Assembly: GCF_024158025.1 (NCBI RefSeq)
Contig: NZ_JAMZEL010000003.1
Location: 1 to 64,000 of the forward strand
Length of the DNA: 64,000 nucleotides
Source: Runella salmonicolor
GTDB taxonomy: Bacteria; Bacteroidota; Bacteroidia; Cytophagales; Spirosomataceae
Reading direction: 5' to 3'
Below are positions 24,369 through 31,215 of this stretch, piece by piece. Every line of letters starts with the position of its first letter. The stretch's first letter is position 1. A model generated the notes under the pieces. That model worked only from the letters and a program-made list of their open reading frames with translations, was not told the DNA's origin and searched no databases. The position numbers and the translations under genes were made by a program.

Positions 24369-25343
24369 TTATGCTTCTTCTTTCTTCATCGACTTTTTGA
24401 AGCTTTTTAGTCCTTGTAATGGCGTATAATGGTCGCTCTTTTTGGGATAATAGCCCGTGCCGTTATAGACCCGTTTGTTGGGGCTGCATTTACATTCTTC
24501 GGAGCAGGCCCCTTCCATTTTCCAGCCGCAGTCTTCACACATTGCTACGTGGATGTTGCAGTCGTTGTTGGCGCAGTTGACCATGCGGTCGGAGGCCGTA
24601 CCGCACACGTAGCATTTTGAAATCACTTTAGGATTGACGTGGTTGACGTCCACCGTGAGGCGATTGTCGAATACGTAGCATTTTCCTTCAAAATCTTCGC
24701 CGCCTGCTTCCAAGCCATATTTGATAATGCCGCCGTGGAGTTGATAAACGTTGTCAAAGCCTTGGTCCAATAGGTACGCACTGGCTTTTTCGCACTTGAT
24801 ACCGCCCGTACAATAGGTTACGATTTTTTTGCCTTGCCCTTTGAGATGCTCGATTTCCTTGATATGGTCGGGAAGTTCGCGCAGATTTTCCATGTCAAAC
24901 GTAATGGCTCCTTTAAATTTTCCTACGCTGTGTTCGTAGTTGGAGCGCATATCAATCACCACCAAATCAGGGTCTTCCTGCAACATCTGCTTAAATTCGG
25001 CGGGCTCTAAGTGGGTTCCCGTTTGTTTCAAGGGATCAACGGGTAGGTCTGAATTAACAATTTCTTCTTTCAGCCGCACGTGCAGTTTCTGAAACGCGTG
25101 CGCTTCGTGGTATTCCACTTTAAAGTCAATCGTGGCAAAACGTGGGTCTTCTTTCACCCATTTCATATAGGCTTCGCAATCGGCCACCAACCCCGATACG
25201 GTTCCGTTGAGCCCTTCGGGAGCGATGATGATACGGCCAAGCAAATTATTATTTACGCAAAACTCGTGCTGCGCATCACGATACGCCTCGGGATCTTCGA
25301 TGGGCACGTATTGATAATACAAAAGGACACTGTAAGGCTTCAT
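24369..25343 (-). CDS. trhO: tRNA uridine(34) hydroxylase, rhodanese family
   Basis: A 324-residue YceA/TrhO protein, which in E. coli makes 5-hydroxyuridine at tRNA wobble position 34 with oxygen. ATG 25343 gives the typical start MKPYSVLLYYQYVPIEDP. The N-terminal ferredoxin-like part precedes a rhodanese domain with active Cys in VTYCTGGIKCEKASAYLLD. The C-terminus is rich in cysteines (CYVCG, CANNDC, CEDCGWKMEGACSEECKC), a likely metal site as in homologues. A candidate promoter lies at 25442-25470. Confidence 0.9.
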   Translation of the reverse strand: MKPYSVLLYYQYVPIEDPEAYRDAQHEFCVNNNLLGRIIIAPEGLNGTVSGLVADCEAYMKWVKEDPRFATIDFKVEYHEAHAFQKLHVRLKEEIVNSDLPVDPLKQTGTHLEPAEFKQMLQEDPDLVVIDMRSNYEHSVGKFKGAITFDMENLRELPDHIKEIEHLKGQGKKIVTYCTGGIKCEKASAYLLDQGFDNVYQLHGGIIKYGLEAGGEDFEGKCYVFDNRLTVDVNHVNPKVISKCYVCGTASDRMVNCANNDCNIHVAMCEDCGWKMEGACSEECKCSPNKRVYNGTGYYPKKSDHYTPLQGLKSFKKSMKKEEA

Positions 25344-25441
25344 CACAAAAAAACGGTTGTTTGTTACGCAAACGGCTGGCCATTTGCTCTTTTTCAATCA
25401 GTTAAAAGAAAGATTGACCAGATAAGTTTCCTGCAAAAATA

Positions 25442-25470
25442 CAAATTTATAACCAGTCAATAATTGACAA
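25442..25470 (-). promoter_or_regulatory. Candidate trhO promoter
   Basis: On the minus strand TAAATTTG (25442-25449) follows TTG (25468-25470) with an 18-base gap, fitting the Bacteroidota -33/-7 layout. The implied leader is about 90 bases. A second overlapping -7-like box (TATTTTTG, 25434-25441) is also present. Confidence 0.4.
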
Positions 25471-25598
25471 CGGTCATATACGGCAGAAAAAGCGCAAAAT
25501 CTCTTTATCTTCGCAGACTTTTTGTATATTTCTACGTTTCAAACAGCAAATCTCATACCCCAAATATATTACTACTAACGGTTAACTTTTTTACTTCA

Positions 25599-26213
25599 AT
25601 GCACATTGCAATTACTGGAAACATTGGTGCGGGCAAAACCACACTGGCGCGTAAACTATCAGAACATTACAAGTGGGGCGTATTGTATGAAGCCGTAGAA
25701 GGCAATCCTTACTTAGCCGATTTCTACGAAGATATGGCCCGTTGGTCGTTCAATTTACAGGTTTTCTTTCTCAACAGCCGCTTCTCGCAGGCCCAAAAAA
25801 TCCGCTCCATGCACTACCAAACCGTGGTGCAAGACCGTACGATTTATGAAGATGCGTTCATCTTCGCCAAAAACTTGGCCGATTCCAAATTGATGGAAGA
25901 GCGCGACTACCAAAATTACCTGATGCTGTACGAAACGATGATAAACGCCATCAAAGCCCCCGATTTGATTGTGTATCTACAAGCAGACTTGCCCAAACTC
26001 CGCAGCCAAATCCAAAAACGGGGTCGCGATTTTGAGCAAAGTATTTCTGACGAATATTTGTTGAACCTGAATGAGTTATACGAAAACTTTGCCCACAGTT
26101 ATCTGGACGGGACGCTATTGACTATCAACGTCAACAGCCTTGATTTTGAAAACAATGCCGAAGATTTTGACTTCATTGTTCAGCAAATGAATAAGGCTTT
26201 GGGGTATCGGTAG
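25599..26213 (+). CDS. Deoxynucleoside kinase
   Basis: A 204-residue dNK-family kinase that phosphorylates deoxynucleosides for salvage. ATG 25599 is chosen because the P-loop begins at once (MHIAITGNIGAGKTTLARKLSEHYKW). The longer frame from 25464 adds 45 residues unlike the family. Further motifs: YEAVEGNPYLADFYEDMARWSFNLQ, VVQDRTIYEDAFIFAKNL (DRS-like) and LVIYLQADLPKLRSQIQKRGRDFEQ. Lies just before nrdB on the opposite strand, both serving dNTP supply. Confidence 0.9.
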   Translation: MHIAITGNIGAGKTTLARKLSEHYKWGVLYEAVEGNPYLADFYEDMARWSFNLQVFFLNSRFSQAQKIRSMHYQTVVQDRTIYEDAFIFAKNLADSKLMEERDYQNYLMLYETMINAIKAPDLIVYLQADLPKLRSQIQKRGRDFEQSISDEYLLNLNELYENFAHSYLDGTLLTINVNSLDFENNAEDFDFIVQQMNKALGYR

Positions 26214-26221
26214 TAGAAGTC

Positions 26222-26256
26222 AGAAAAGGGAGCCGAACGCTCCCTTTTCTGTTTTT
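26222..26256. terminator. Terminator between the deoxynucleoside kinase gene and nrdB
   Basis: AGAAAAGGGAGC pairs with GCTCCCTTTTCT around CGAAC, followed by GTTTTTATT on the plus strand and TTTTCTG on the minus strand. It separates convergent genes. Confidence 0.85.
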
Positions 26257-26275
26257 ATTAAACTGTAAATCTGAC

Positions 26276-27271
26276 TTAGAAATCAGCGTCAAAGCTCAGT
26301 TGTTGTACTTCTCTTTCTTTGCTGGAGTTTTTCACGCCTGCTTTCTGGTATTCGCCCACTTTCTTCTCAAAGAAATTGGTTTTTCCCTGAAGCGAAATCA
26401 TGTCCATAAAATCAAACGGATTGACCGCATTATAGACCTTTTGCAAGCCCAGTGACAACAACAAGTGGTCGGCTACGAATTCGATGTACTCGTTCATCAA
26501 CTTGGAATTCATTCCAATCAACGACACGGGCAATGATTCGGTCACAAATTCCTGCTCAATGGCTACCGCATCTTTGATTAAACTATACACGGTTTCTTCA
26601 GGCAACTTATTGACAATGTGGTCGGTATAGAGCAAACAAGCAAAGTCGCGGTGCAAGCCTTCGTCACGCGAGATAAGCTCGTTGGAGAATGAAAGCCCTT
26701 TCATCAAACCGCGTTTTTTCAACCAGAAAATAGAGCAGAATGACCCCGAGAAGAATATCCCTTCAACGGCCGCAAAAGCAATGAGGCGCTCGGCAAATGT
26801 GCCGTTGCCAATCCAACGCAATGCCCATTCGGCTTTTTTCTGCACGCAAGGGATGGTTTCAATGGCCCGCAACATACGGTCTTTTTCGGTCGGGTCTTTG
26901 ATGTAGGTATCTATCAACAAAGAATAGGTCTCGGAGTGGATATTTTCCATGGCAATCTGAAATCCATAGAAACACTTCGCTTCGGCGTACTGAACTTCTT
27001 TTAGAAAATTAACGGCCAAATTCTCGTTCACAATTCCATCTGATGCAGCAAAGAAAGCCAGTACGTGCGAAATGAAGTGGCGCTCACCATCATTGAGTTT
27101 TTCCCAATCCTGCAAATCAGAGGCAAGATCAATCTCTTCTGCTGTCCAAAAGGCCGCTTCGTGGTTTTTATAAAATTGCCAAATGTCGTGGTGCTTAATC
27201 GGAAAAAGCACAAAACGGTGGGGGTCTTCAACCAATAACGGCTCTTCAGAAGCATCTAATAAATTTGACAT
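26276..27271 (-). CDS. nrdB: Ribonucleotide reductase small subunit (class I)
   Basis: A 331-residue di-iron/tyrosyl radical subunit that supports reduction of ribonucleotides to deoxyribonucleotides. Characteristic segments: the metal ligand region WTAEEIDLASDLQDW, NFLKEVQYAEAKCFYGFQIAMENIHSETYSLLIDTYI with the ligand Glu/His and the probable radical Tyr in HSETY, and ELISRDEGLHRDFACLLY. The sequence resembles the eukaryote-like class Ia form. The C-terminus (VQQLSFDADF) fits the tail that docks on NrdA. The large subunit gene nrdA is not in the window. Confidence 0.94.
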   Translation of the reverse strand: MSNLLDASEEPLLVEDPHRFVLFPIKHHDIWQFYKNHEAAFWTAEEIDLASDLQDWEKLNDGERHFISHVLAFFAASDGIVNENLAVNFLKEVQYAEAKCFYGFQIAMENIHSETYSLLIDTYIKDPTEKDRMLRAIETIPCVQKKAEWALRWIGNGTFAERLIAFAAVEGIFFSGSFCSIFWLKKRGLMKGLSFSNELISRDEGLHRDFACLLYTDHIVNKLPEETVYSLIKDAVAIEQEFVTESLPVSLIGMNSKLMNEYIEFVADHLLLSLGLQKVYNAVNPFDFMDMISLQGKTNFFEKKVGEYQKAGVKNSSKEREVQQLSFDADF

Positions 27272-27704
27272 ACAATAGGTCTTTTAAAAAAGTGTGTAAA
27301 AAAATTTAATTATCAATGAATACTCAACTCTGTGTCTTAGTTCGACGTAACAAATTTATTAACTTTGGTGCTCAGGTAATTACCCTTTGGGGATTTATTG
27401 AGAATATTCCTATTGTGCATTTTACAACTCAAAGGTTATCAATACATTCACCAAATAAATTCCTTTTTTTTTACCATTGATACGTATAAAGGTTATCCGT
27501 TGGCGGTCTTTGTTGGGGTACTATACCACATTTATTTTCTCCCAAATCGGCCCGCTTTGCACCATAGAATAGGCTTTGTCAATCTTTAGTATAACCCGCG
27601 ATAATAACTTTAGTTTCATTCATCCTGTTTAAAAAAATCACAACTCTCTGATTGTCCCCTAGACATCTAACGGAGATAGAAAACATGATTAACCGTTTGC
27701 GTTT
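27272..27704. other. Non-coding divergent region upstream of nrdB
   Basis: About 430 bases between nrdB and the D-threonine aldolase-like gene. AT-rich. A minus-strand TAAATTTG at 27351-27358 is a candidate -7 box for nrdB. A plus-strand TAACTTTG is at 27360-27367, but any transcript from it would have a leader of over 330 bases before 27705. I saw no protein gene; a 63-codon frame at 27398 has no supporting features. Confidence 0.45.
27351..27358 (-). promoter_or_regulatory. Candidate -7 box of nrdB
   Basis: Reads TAAATTTG on the minus strand, 80 bases before the nrdB ATG. No matching -33 TTG was found. Confidence 0.33.
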
Positions 27705-28820
27705 ATGACCCTCAATCCTTGGTATATTCTTCAAAATGAGTCAGAAGCCGACTCTCCTTCTCTGCTGATTTATAAAGAGCGTGTTCAGCAAAATATCCTA
27801 AAAATGATTGCCATTGCGGGCAGTGCCGACCGACTTTACACCCACGTAAAGACCAACAAAATGCCCGAAATCGTGAAAATGATGCTTGAAGCGGGTATTT
27901 CCAAGTTCAAATGTGCCACCATTGCCGAAGCTGAAATGGCCGCGATAGCAGGGGCCAAACACCTCATTATTGCCCACCAATTGGTCGGGCCAAAAATTGA
28001 ACGATTGGTTGCGCTGTGTCAAAAATATCCCGACGTATTTTTTGCCTCTCTTATTGATACCGAAGCCGTCGCCGATGACCACAATCAGATTTTTGAAAAA
28101 CATGGCCTTATCAGCAACGTTTTTGTAGACGTTAATAGCGGCATGGACCGCTCAGGCCACCCGCTCGACAACACTATTTTTTCTTTATACAAACACCTAC
28201 ACGAACTGCCAAACCTCAAATGCCACGGCTTACACGTCTACGACGGGCACCTGCGAACGCCCGATTTTGAAACGCGCAAACACGAGGTTGAAACGGGCTT
28301 TGTGGATGTACAACATTTTATAGAATCTATTGAGGAAGCAGGCTTGCCCAAACCCATTATCATCGCGGGCGGTACTCCTACCTTTACTGCGCACGCGTTG
28401 CATCACGAAATCTATTGCAGTCCTGGCACGTGCGTATTGTGGGATTGGGGCTACGGCGACAAACTTCCCGAACAACCTTTTGAATACGCCGCCTTGGTCT
28501 TGACCCGGGTGATTTCAAAACCTAAAAAGGGAATTATTACCATTGACATGGGGCATAAAGCGGTAGCCGCCGAAAACCCGATTGATAAACGGATTCGTTT
28601 TTTAAATTTGGAAAACTATGAGCTCATCGGCCAAAGTGAAGAGCATGGTGTGATTCAAGTCAGTGATTGGGAAAGTATCAACGTAGGTGATGTTTTGTAC
28701 GGAGTTCCGTATCACGTCTGCCCCACGGTCAACCTTTATGACGAAGCCTATGTCGTCGAAAATCAGTCTATTACCGATACTTGGCAGGTATTGGGAAGAA
28801 AAAGGAGAATTACGGTTTAA
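27705..28820 (+). CDS. D-threonine aldolase-like PLP enzyme
   Basis: A 371-residue fold-type III PLP enzyme. The N-terminal alanine-racemase-like barrel carries the likely PLP Lys in LYTHVKTNKMPEIV (K49). A C-terminal beta domain holds the D-threonine aldolase metal site in VPYHVCPTVNLYDEAYVV (His, Cys and Asp). Other blocks: DVNSGMDRSGH, HGLHVYDGH, IIAGGTPTF and SPGTCVLWDWGYGDK. The family cleaves D-threonine or other beta-hydroxy D-amino acids to glycine and an aldehyde. The exact substrate is uncertain. Single gene, followed by a palindromic repeat. Confidence 0.88.
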   Translation: MTLNPWYILQNESEADSPSLLIYKERVQQNILKMIAIAGSADRLYTHVKTNKMPEIVKMMLEAGISKFKCATIAEAEMAAIAGAKHLIIAHQLVGPKIERLVALCQKYPDVFFASLIDTEAVADDHNQIFEKHGLISNVFVDVNSGMDRSGHPLDNTIFSLYKHLHELPNLKCHGLHVYDGHLRTPDFETRKHEVETGFVDVQHFIESIEEAGLPKPIIIAGGTPTFTAHALHHEIYCSPGTCVLWDWGYGDKLPEQPFEYAALVLTRVISKPKKGIITIDMGHKAVAAENPIDKRIRFLNLENYELIGQSEEHGVIQVSDWESINVGDVLYGVPYHVCPTVNLYDEAYVVENQSITDTWQVLGRKRRITV

Positions 28821-28828
28821 AAATAAAA

Positions 28829-28911
28829 ATCACGCAAAGGCGCTGAGACCAAAGGGCTTTAAACTCTGCATCTTAGCGACTTTGCGTGGCTCTCCGTAGC
28901 GGTGATTAAAC
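28829..28911. repeat. Imperfect inverted repeat of the CACGCAAAGGCGCT type
   Basis: AATCACGCAAAGGCGCTGAG at the left and CTTAGCGACTTTGCGTG at the right are inverted copies, with an 80-base span between convergent genes. Related hairpins occur at 24321 and 47646. It may act as a shared terminator. Confidence 0.5.
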
Positions 28912-28914
28912 TGA

Positions 28915-29331
28915 CTACGCCACAAAAATCTCCTGCGTGGGTTGTTCAGAGCCAGGAATAATTGGTAAGGTCACCTGCAAAATTCCGTTTTGATATTCGG
29001 CCCTAATTGCGGCCGAATCAATTGTTTCGTCGACAAAGAAACTACGCTCAAACGACGCTTTTTTAAATTCGGTCCGAATCCAATTTTTGTTTTGGTCTGC
29101 TTCTTCTTTGGCCTGATACGAAACGGTCAATTCATTGCCTTTCAGACTGATTTTGAAATCATCCTTGGCGCGGTCGGGCGCAATGACGAAAATTTGGTAG
29201 CTACTGTCGGTTTTCAGGACGTTGACAGGGACACGGAAAGAACCGCCTCCAAACGGCCGGCCAAATCGTTTCCCTGGGTGGCCGTATCCCATTCCGGGAT
29301 GTCCATGGCCACATCTTCCTTGGTGATGCAT
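28915..29331 (-). CDS. Small heat shock protein (Hsp20/alpha-crystallin)
   Basis: A 138-residue Hsp20. ATG 29331 is preferred: the frame extends upstream to 29445, but that part overlaps the neighbouring reading frame and has no Hsp20 similarity. The N-terminal 25 residues are His/Gly-rich (MHHQGRCGHGHPGMGYGHP), which is unusual. The alpha-crystallin domain covers about 30-130 (FRVPVNVLKTDSSYQIFVIAPDR, FERSFFVDETID, AEYQNGILQVTLPI). It binds unfolded proteins as an ATP-independent holdase. It is last in an operon led by a sigma factor gene at 31023, which suggests stress induction. Confidence 0.92.
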   Translation of the reverse strand: MHHQGRCGHGHPGMGYGHPGKRFGRPFGGGSFRVPVNVLKTDSSYQIFVIAPDRAKDDFKISLKGNELTVSYQAKEEADQNKNWIRTEFKKASFERSFFVDETIDSAAIRAEYQNGILQVTLPIIPGSEQPTQEIFVA

Positions 29332-29350
29332 ATTGTTGTAATTTAGTTGG

Positions 29351-29551
29351 TTACTGATTTTTTTGAGGTTCGGTCTGGGGCTTTTCGGAGCCTTGGTGAC
29401 CGTGTTTGTGCCAACGGCTTTCGCATTGTTGATGACCTTCAGCATGATGACGACGGCCTCGCCAATGATGATGCCCGACGGTAATGCGCAAACTCGCGGC
29501 GGTAATGAGCGCGACTGTCACGCCCAAGAGCCATTTGGTTCTTCGGTTCAT
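29351..29551 (-). CDS. Small His-rich exported protein, 66 aa
   Basis: Begins MNRRTKWLLGVTVALITAASLR, a signal or anchor sequence, then a His/Arg-rich stretch (GHHHWRGRRHHAEGHQQC, HKHGHQ) and a polar tail. About eleven histidines in the ~44 residues after the anchor suggest metal binding outside the membrane. It lies 19 bases before hsp20 and 26 bases after the 84-residue gene, in the same direction. Coding status rests on position, start context and signal sequence; no family is recognised. Confidence 0.6.
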   Translation of the reverse strand: MNRRTKWLLGVTVALITAASLRITVGHHHWRGRRHHAEGHQQCESRWHKHGHQGSEKPQTEPQKNQ

Positions 29552-29577
29552 GTTGGTTTCGTAATTTTAGGGGATGT

Positions 29578-29832
29578 TTAGATTTTGATGGTCGGGCGTT
29601 GAAACTCGTCCTTCAACCCTTCTTTTCGGTACTGCGCCGTTACGTCTTCATAGGGCGCAAAATGGGTTTGGTATTGTTTCCAATAACGGCGGCGACGCCC
29701 CGCAAATAAACGGAAAATCAGCCCCGCAAAAAGAAAGAACAAAAAGGCCTTCAACAATAAAAAGGGAAGAATAAATAAAAATAGCCCACCCAAAAGACCT
29801 GCAATAATCACTCTCGAAACTTGTGTTAACAT
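29578..29832 (-). CDS. Small membrane protein of the stress operon, 84 aa
   Basis: Two adjoining membrane helices (VIIAGLLGGLFLFILPFLLL and FLFFLFAGLIFRLFAG) are followed by a basic stretch (RRRRYWKQYQ) and a soluble C-terminus ending TIKI. Located between the Spy-like gene (30079) and the His-rich gene, all on the minus strand. Function unknown. The pairing with an ECF sigma factor suggests an envelope role. Confidence 0.7.
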   Translation of the reverse strand: MLTQVSRVIIAGLLGGLFLFILPFLLLKAFLFFLFAGLIFRLFAGRRRRYWKQYQTHFAPYEDVTAQYRKEGLKDEFQRPTIKI

Positions 29833-29955
29833 AGCTGTAATTGGTTTAAATGATTCGTTTAAATGCGTACAAGTTGCTGTACATAAAGGATGACGAATGA
29901 AATCAAAAATTACTTTAAAGAATGTAGAGAAATTTTCATTTTTTTTGAATTAGCC

Positions 29956-30086
29956 CGGGCAGAGGCAGGCGAGACCACGCGGGCGGCGCTACTTTTACAT
30001 TTAACATTTATTATTTTTCAGTTTTTCGGTTCGCCCATTTCGGGCGGAGGCAAACGGTACGCCGCCGCGGACCCGCGCCTACTTTT
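29956..30086. repeat. Two related GC-rich blocks in an AT-rich gap
   Basis: Blocks 29956-29996 and 30041-30086 share the frame (minus strand) AAAAGTAG, GC-rich core, GCCTCYGCCCG. The second block contains the stop codon of the 30079 gene (TAG inside AAAAGTAG). The base composition is clearly unlike the flanks. They look like two diverged copies of one element. Confidence 0.55.
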
Positions 30087-30420
30087 GGCAGCGTTTGCGC
30101 CATTCTTCTTTCAATTTGGCGCGTTCTTCATCTGTCATGTTTCGCCATTTTTCTCGCCACGCGCCCCCTCTCTGAAAGCGATTCTCTTGGTTCCATTGGT
30201 GATTTCCCCCCATAGAGCCGCGTCCAAAATTCCCGAATAAAATACGGCACAAAACGAGCAGACCCACCGCCTGCCAAAAAGAAATTATCCCCACCCCCAG
30301 CAAAGGCGGCAGAATAGCATTCCAAAGCCATTTTACAACCCCTCCCAATACCAGAGCCGCTATCGCTGCAAAAAAGGGAAATAGCCAAAAGCGAGGCCTG
30401 TAGTTACGTGGTCTGTTCAT
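30079..30420 (-). CDS. Membrane protein with Spy/CpxP-like C-terminal motif
   Basis: A 113-residue protein. ATG 30420, preceded by AAGGA, is preferred over 30438. There are two or three membrane helices (FWLFPFFAAIAALVLGGVV, VGIISFWQAVGLLVLCRILFG). They are followed by a Gly/Asn/Arg-rich part (FGRGSMGGNHQWNQENRFQRGG) and an amphipathic basic helix, MTDEERAKLKEEWRKRCQK. The helix resembles the LTxEQRxKxxE motif of Spy/CpxP periplasmic chaperone-like proteins. Starts 45 bases after the sigma factor gene, so it is probably the first target and possible modulator of the operon. Function inferred. Confidence 0.68.
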   Translation of the reverse strand: MNRPRNYRPRFWLFPFFAAIAALVLGGVVKWLWNAILPPLLGVGIISFWQAVGLLVLCRILFGNFGRGSMGGNHQWNQENRFQRGGAWREKWRNMTDEERAKLKEEWRKRCQK

Positions 30421-30465
30421 ATCCTTACTGTTTATCAATCAAATTCATTATTAAATTCAAAACAT

Positions 30466-31023
30466 TTATCCCCCCTCGGTCAAATCCTGATACAGGCTTT
30501 CGAGGCGTTGGCGCAGGTGCTGAACGGCATAGCGTTTACGAGAAATCAGGGTTTTGATGTTTTCGCCCGTACGGTCCGCAATCTGCTGAAAGGTTTCGTC
30601 TTCCAACTCGTTCCAAATAAATACCTGTCGTTGATTTTCAGGCAGTTCGTCGAGGGCGTCAAACAATTGTTGCCAAAAGATTTCCCGCAAATATTCCGTT
30701 TCGGGCGTACCGTCGTCGGCGAGTAACAAATCTTTAAAATAGATTTCGCCCTCATCGTCTTCGTAGCCGTAGTCTTCCAGTCGTTCGGGGCGTTGCTTAC
30801 GGTAGCCGTCTACAATACGGTTTCGGGCCACCCGATACAACCAACTCCCCACTTGCTCAATGGCTTCCACTTCGGGTTGACTGCTCAACTGATACCATAC
30901 ATCCTGCAAAATATCCTCGGCATCTTCGTCGCTGCTCACGCGCTGCCGAATAAAGCCGAACAATTGCTTGCTGTACTTTCTTATGGTCTGTACGATATTG
31001 GATTTTTGTGATGCCAAAGTCAA
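30466..31023 (-). CDS. ECF-type RNA polymerase sigma factor of the Hsp20 operon
   Basis: A 185-residue sigma-70 family factor. Region 2 has LFGFIRQRVSSDEDAEDILQDVWYQL and YRVARNRIVDGYRKQRPERL. Region 4 has LDELPENQRQVFIWNELEDETFQQIADRTGENIKTLISRKRYAVQHLRQRLE, a helix-turn-helix. The start is uncommon: no ATG is available, and the frame opens with TTG at 31023. It is first in a minus-strand run (30420, 29832, 29551, 29331), which makes an envelope/heat stress regulon likely. No anti-sigma with a zinc finger is adjacent. Confidence 0.88.
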   Translation of the reverse strand: MTLASQKSNIVQTIRKYSKQLFGFIRQRVSSDEDAEDILQDVWYQLSSQPEVEAIEQVGSWLYRVARNRIVDGYRKQRPERLEDYGYEDDEGEIYFKDLLLADDGTPETEYLREIFWQQLFDALDELPENQRQVFIWNELEDETFQQIADRTGENIKTLISRKRYAVQHLRQRLESLYQDLTEGG

Positions 31024-31169
31024 AAATAAATGCTTTTCAAGGTAGACGTATCAAGGCAAAAATTACTTTATTTGACTCAAATATTTTTTTAATAGCCCCC
31101 GTAAACAAGCCCCCTGAATATTTATTTACGAAAACATCGTTGAAATCTTAGGGTGTAGTTCTTCGTTAT

Positions 31170-31177
31170 TATCTTTG
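31170..31177 (+). promoter_or_regulatory. Candidate -7 box of the acyl-CoA synthetase gene
   Basis: TATCTTTG matches TAnnTTTG and lies about 40 bases before ATG 31216. The nearest TTG (31140-31142) is too far (27 bases). Confidence 0.35.
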
Positions 31178-31215
31178 TAGTGTACAATTTTTTCTAAACA
31201 TCAACCTAAATTCCT

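Noticed and set aside
27398..27589. 63-codon frame in the nrdB upstream gap
   Set aside because: Odd composition, no start context or family features, and it lies in the expected promoter region.
29332..29445. Upstream extension of the Hsp20 frame
   Set aside because: The added residues have no Hsp20 character and overlap the His-rich gene in another frame.
29890..30240. 116-codon plus-strand frame over the GC-rich blocks
   Set aside because: It runs antisense to the 30079 gene and is driven by the composition of the repeat blocks.
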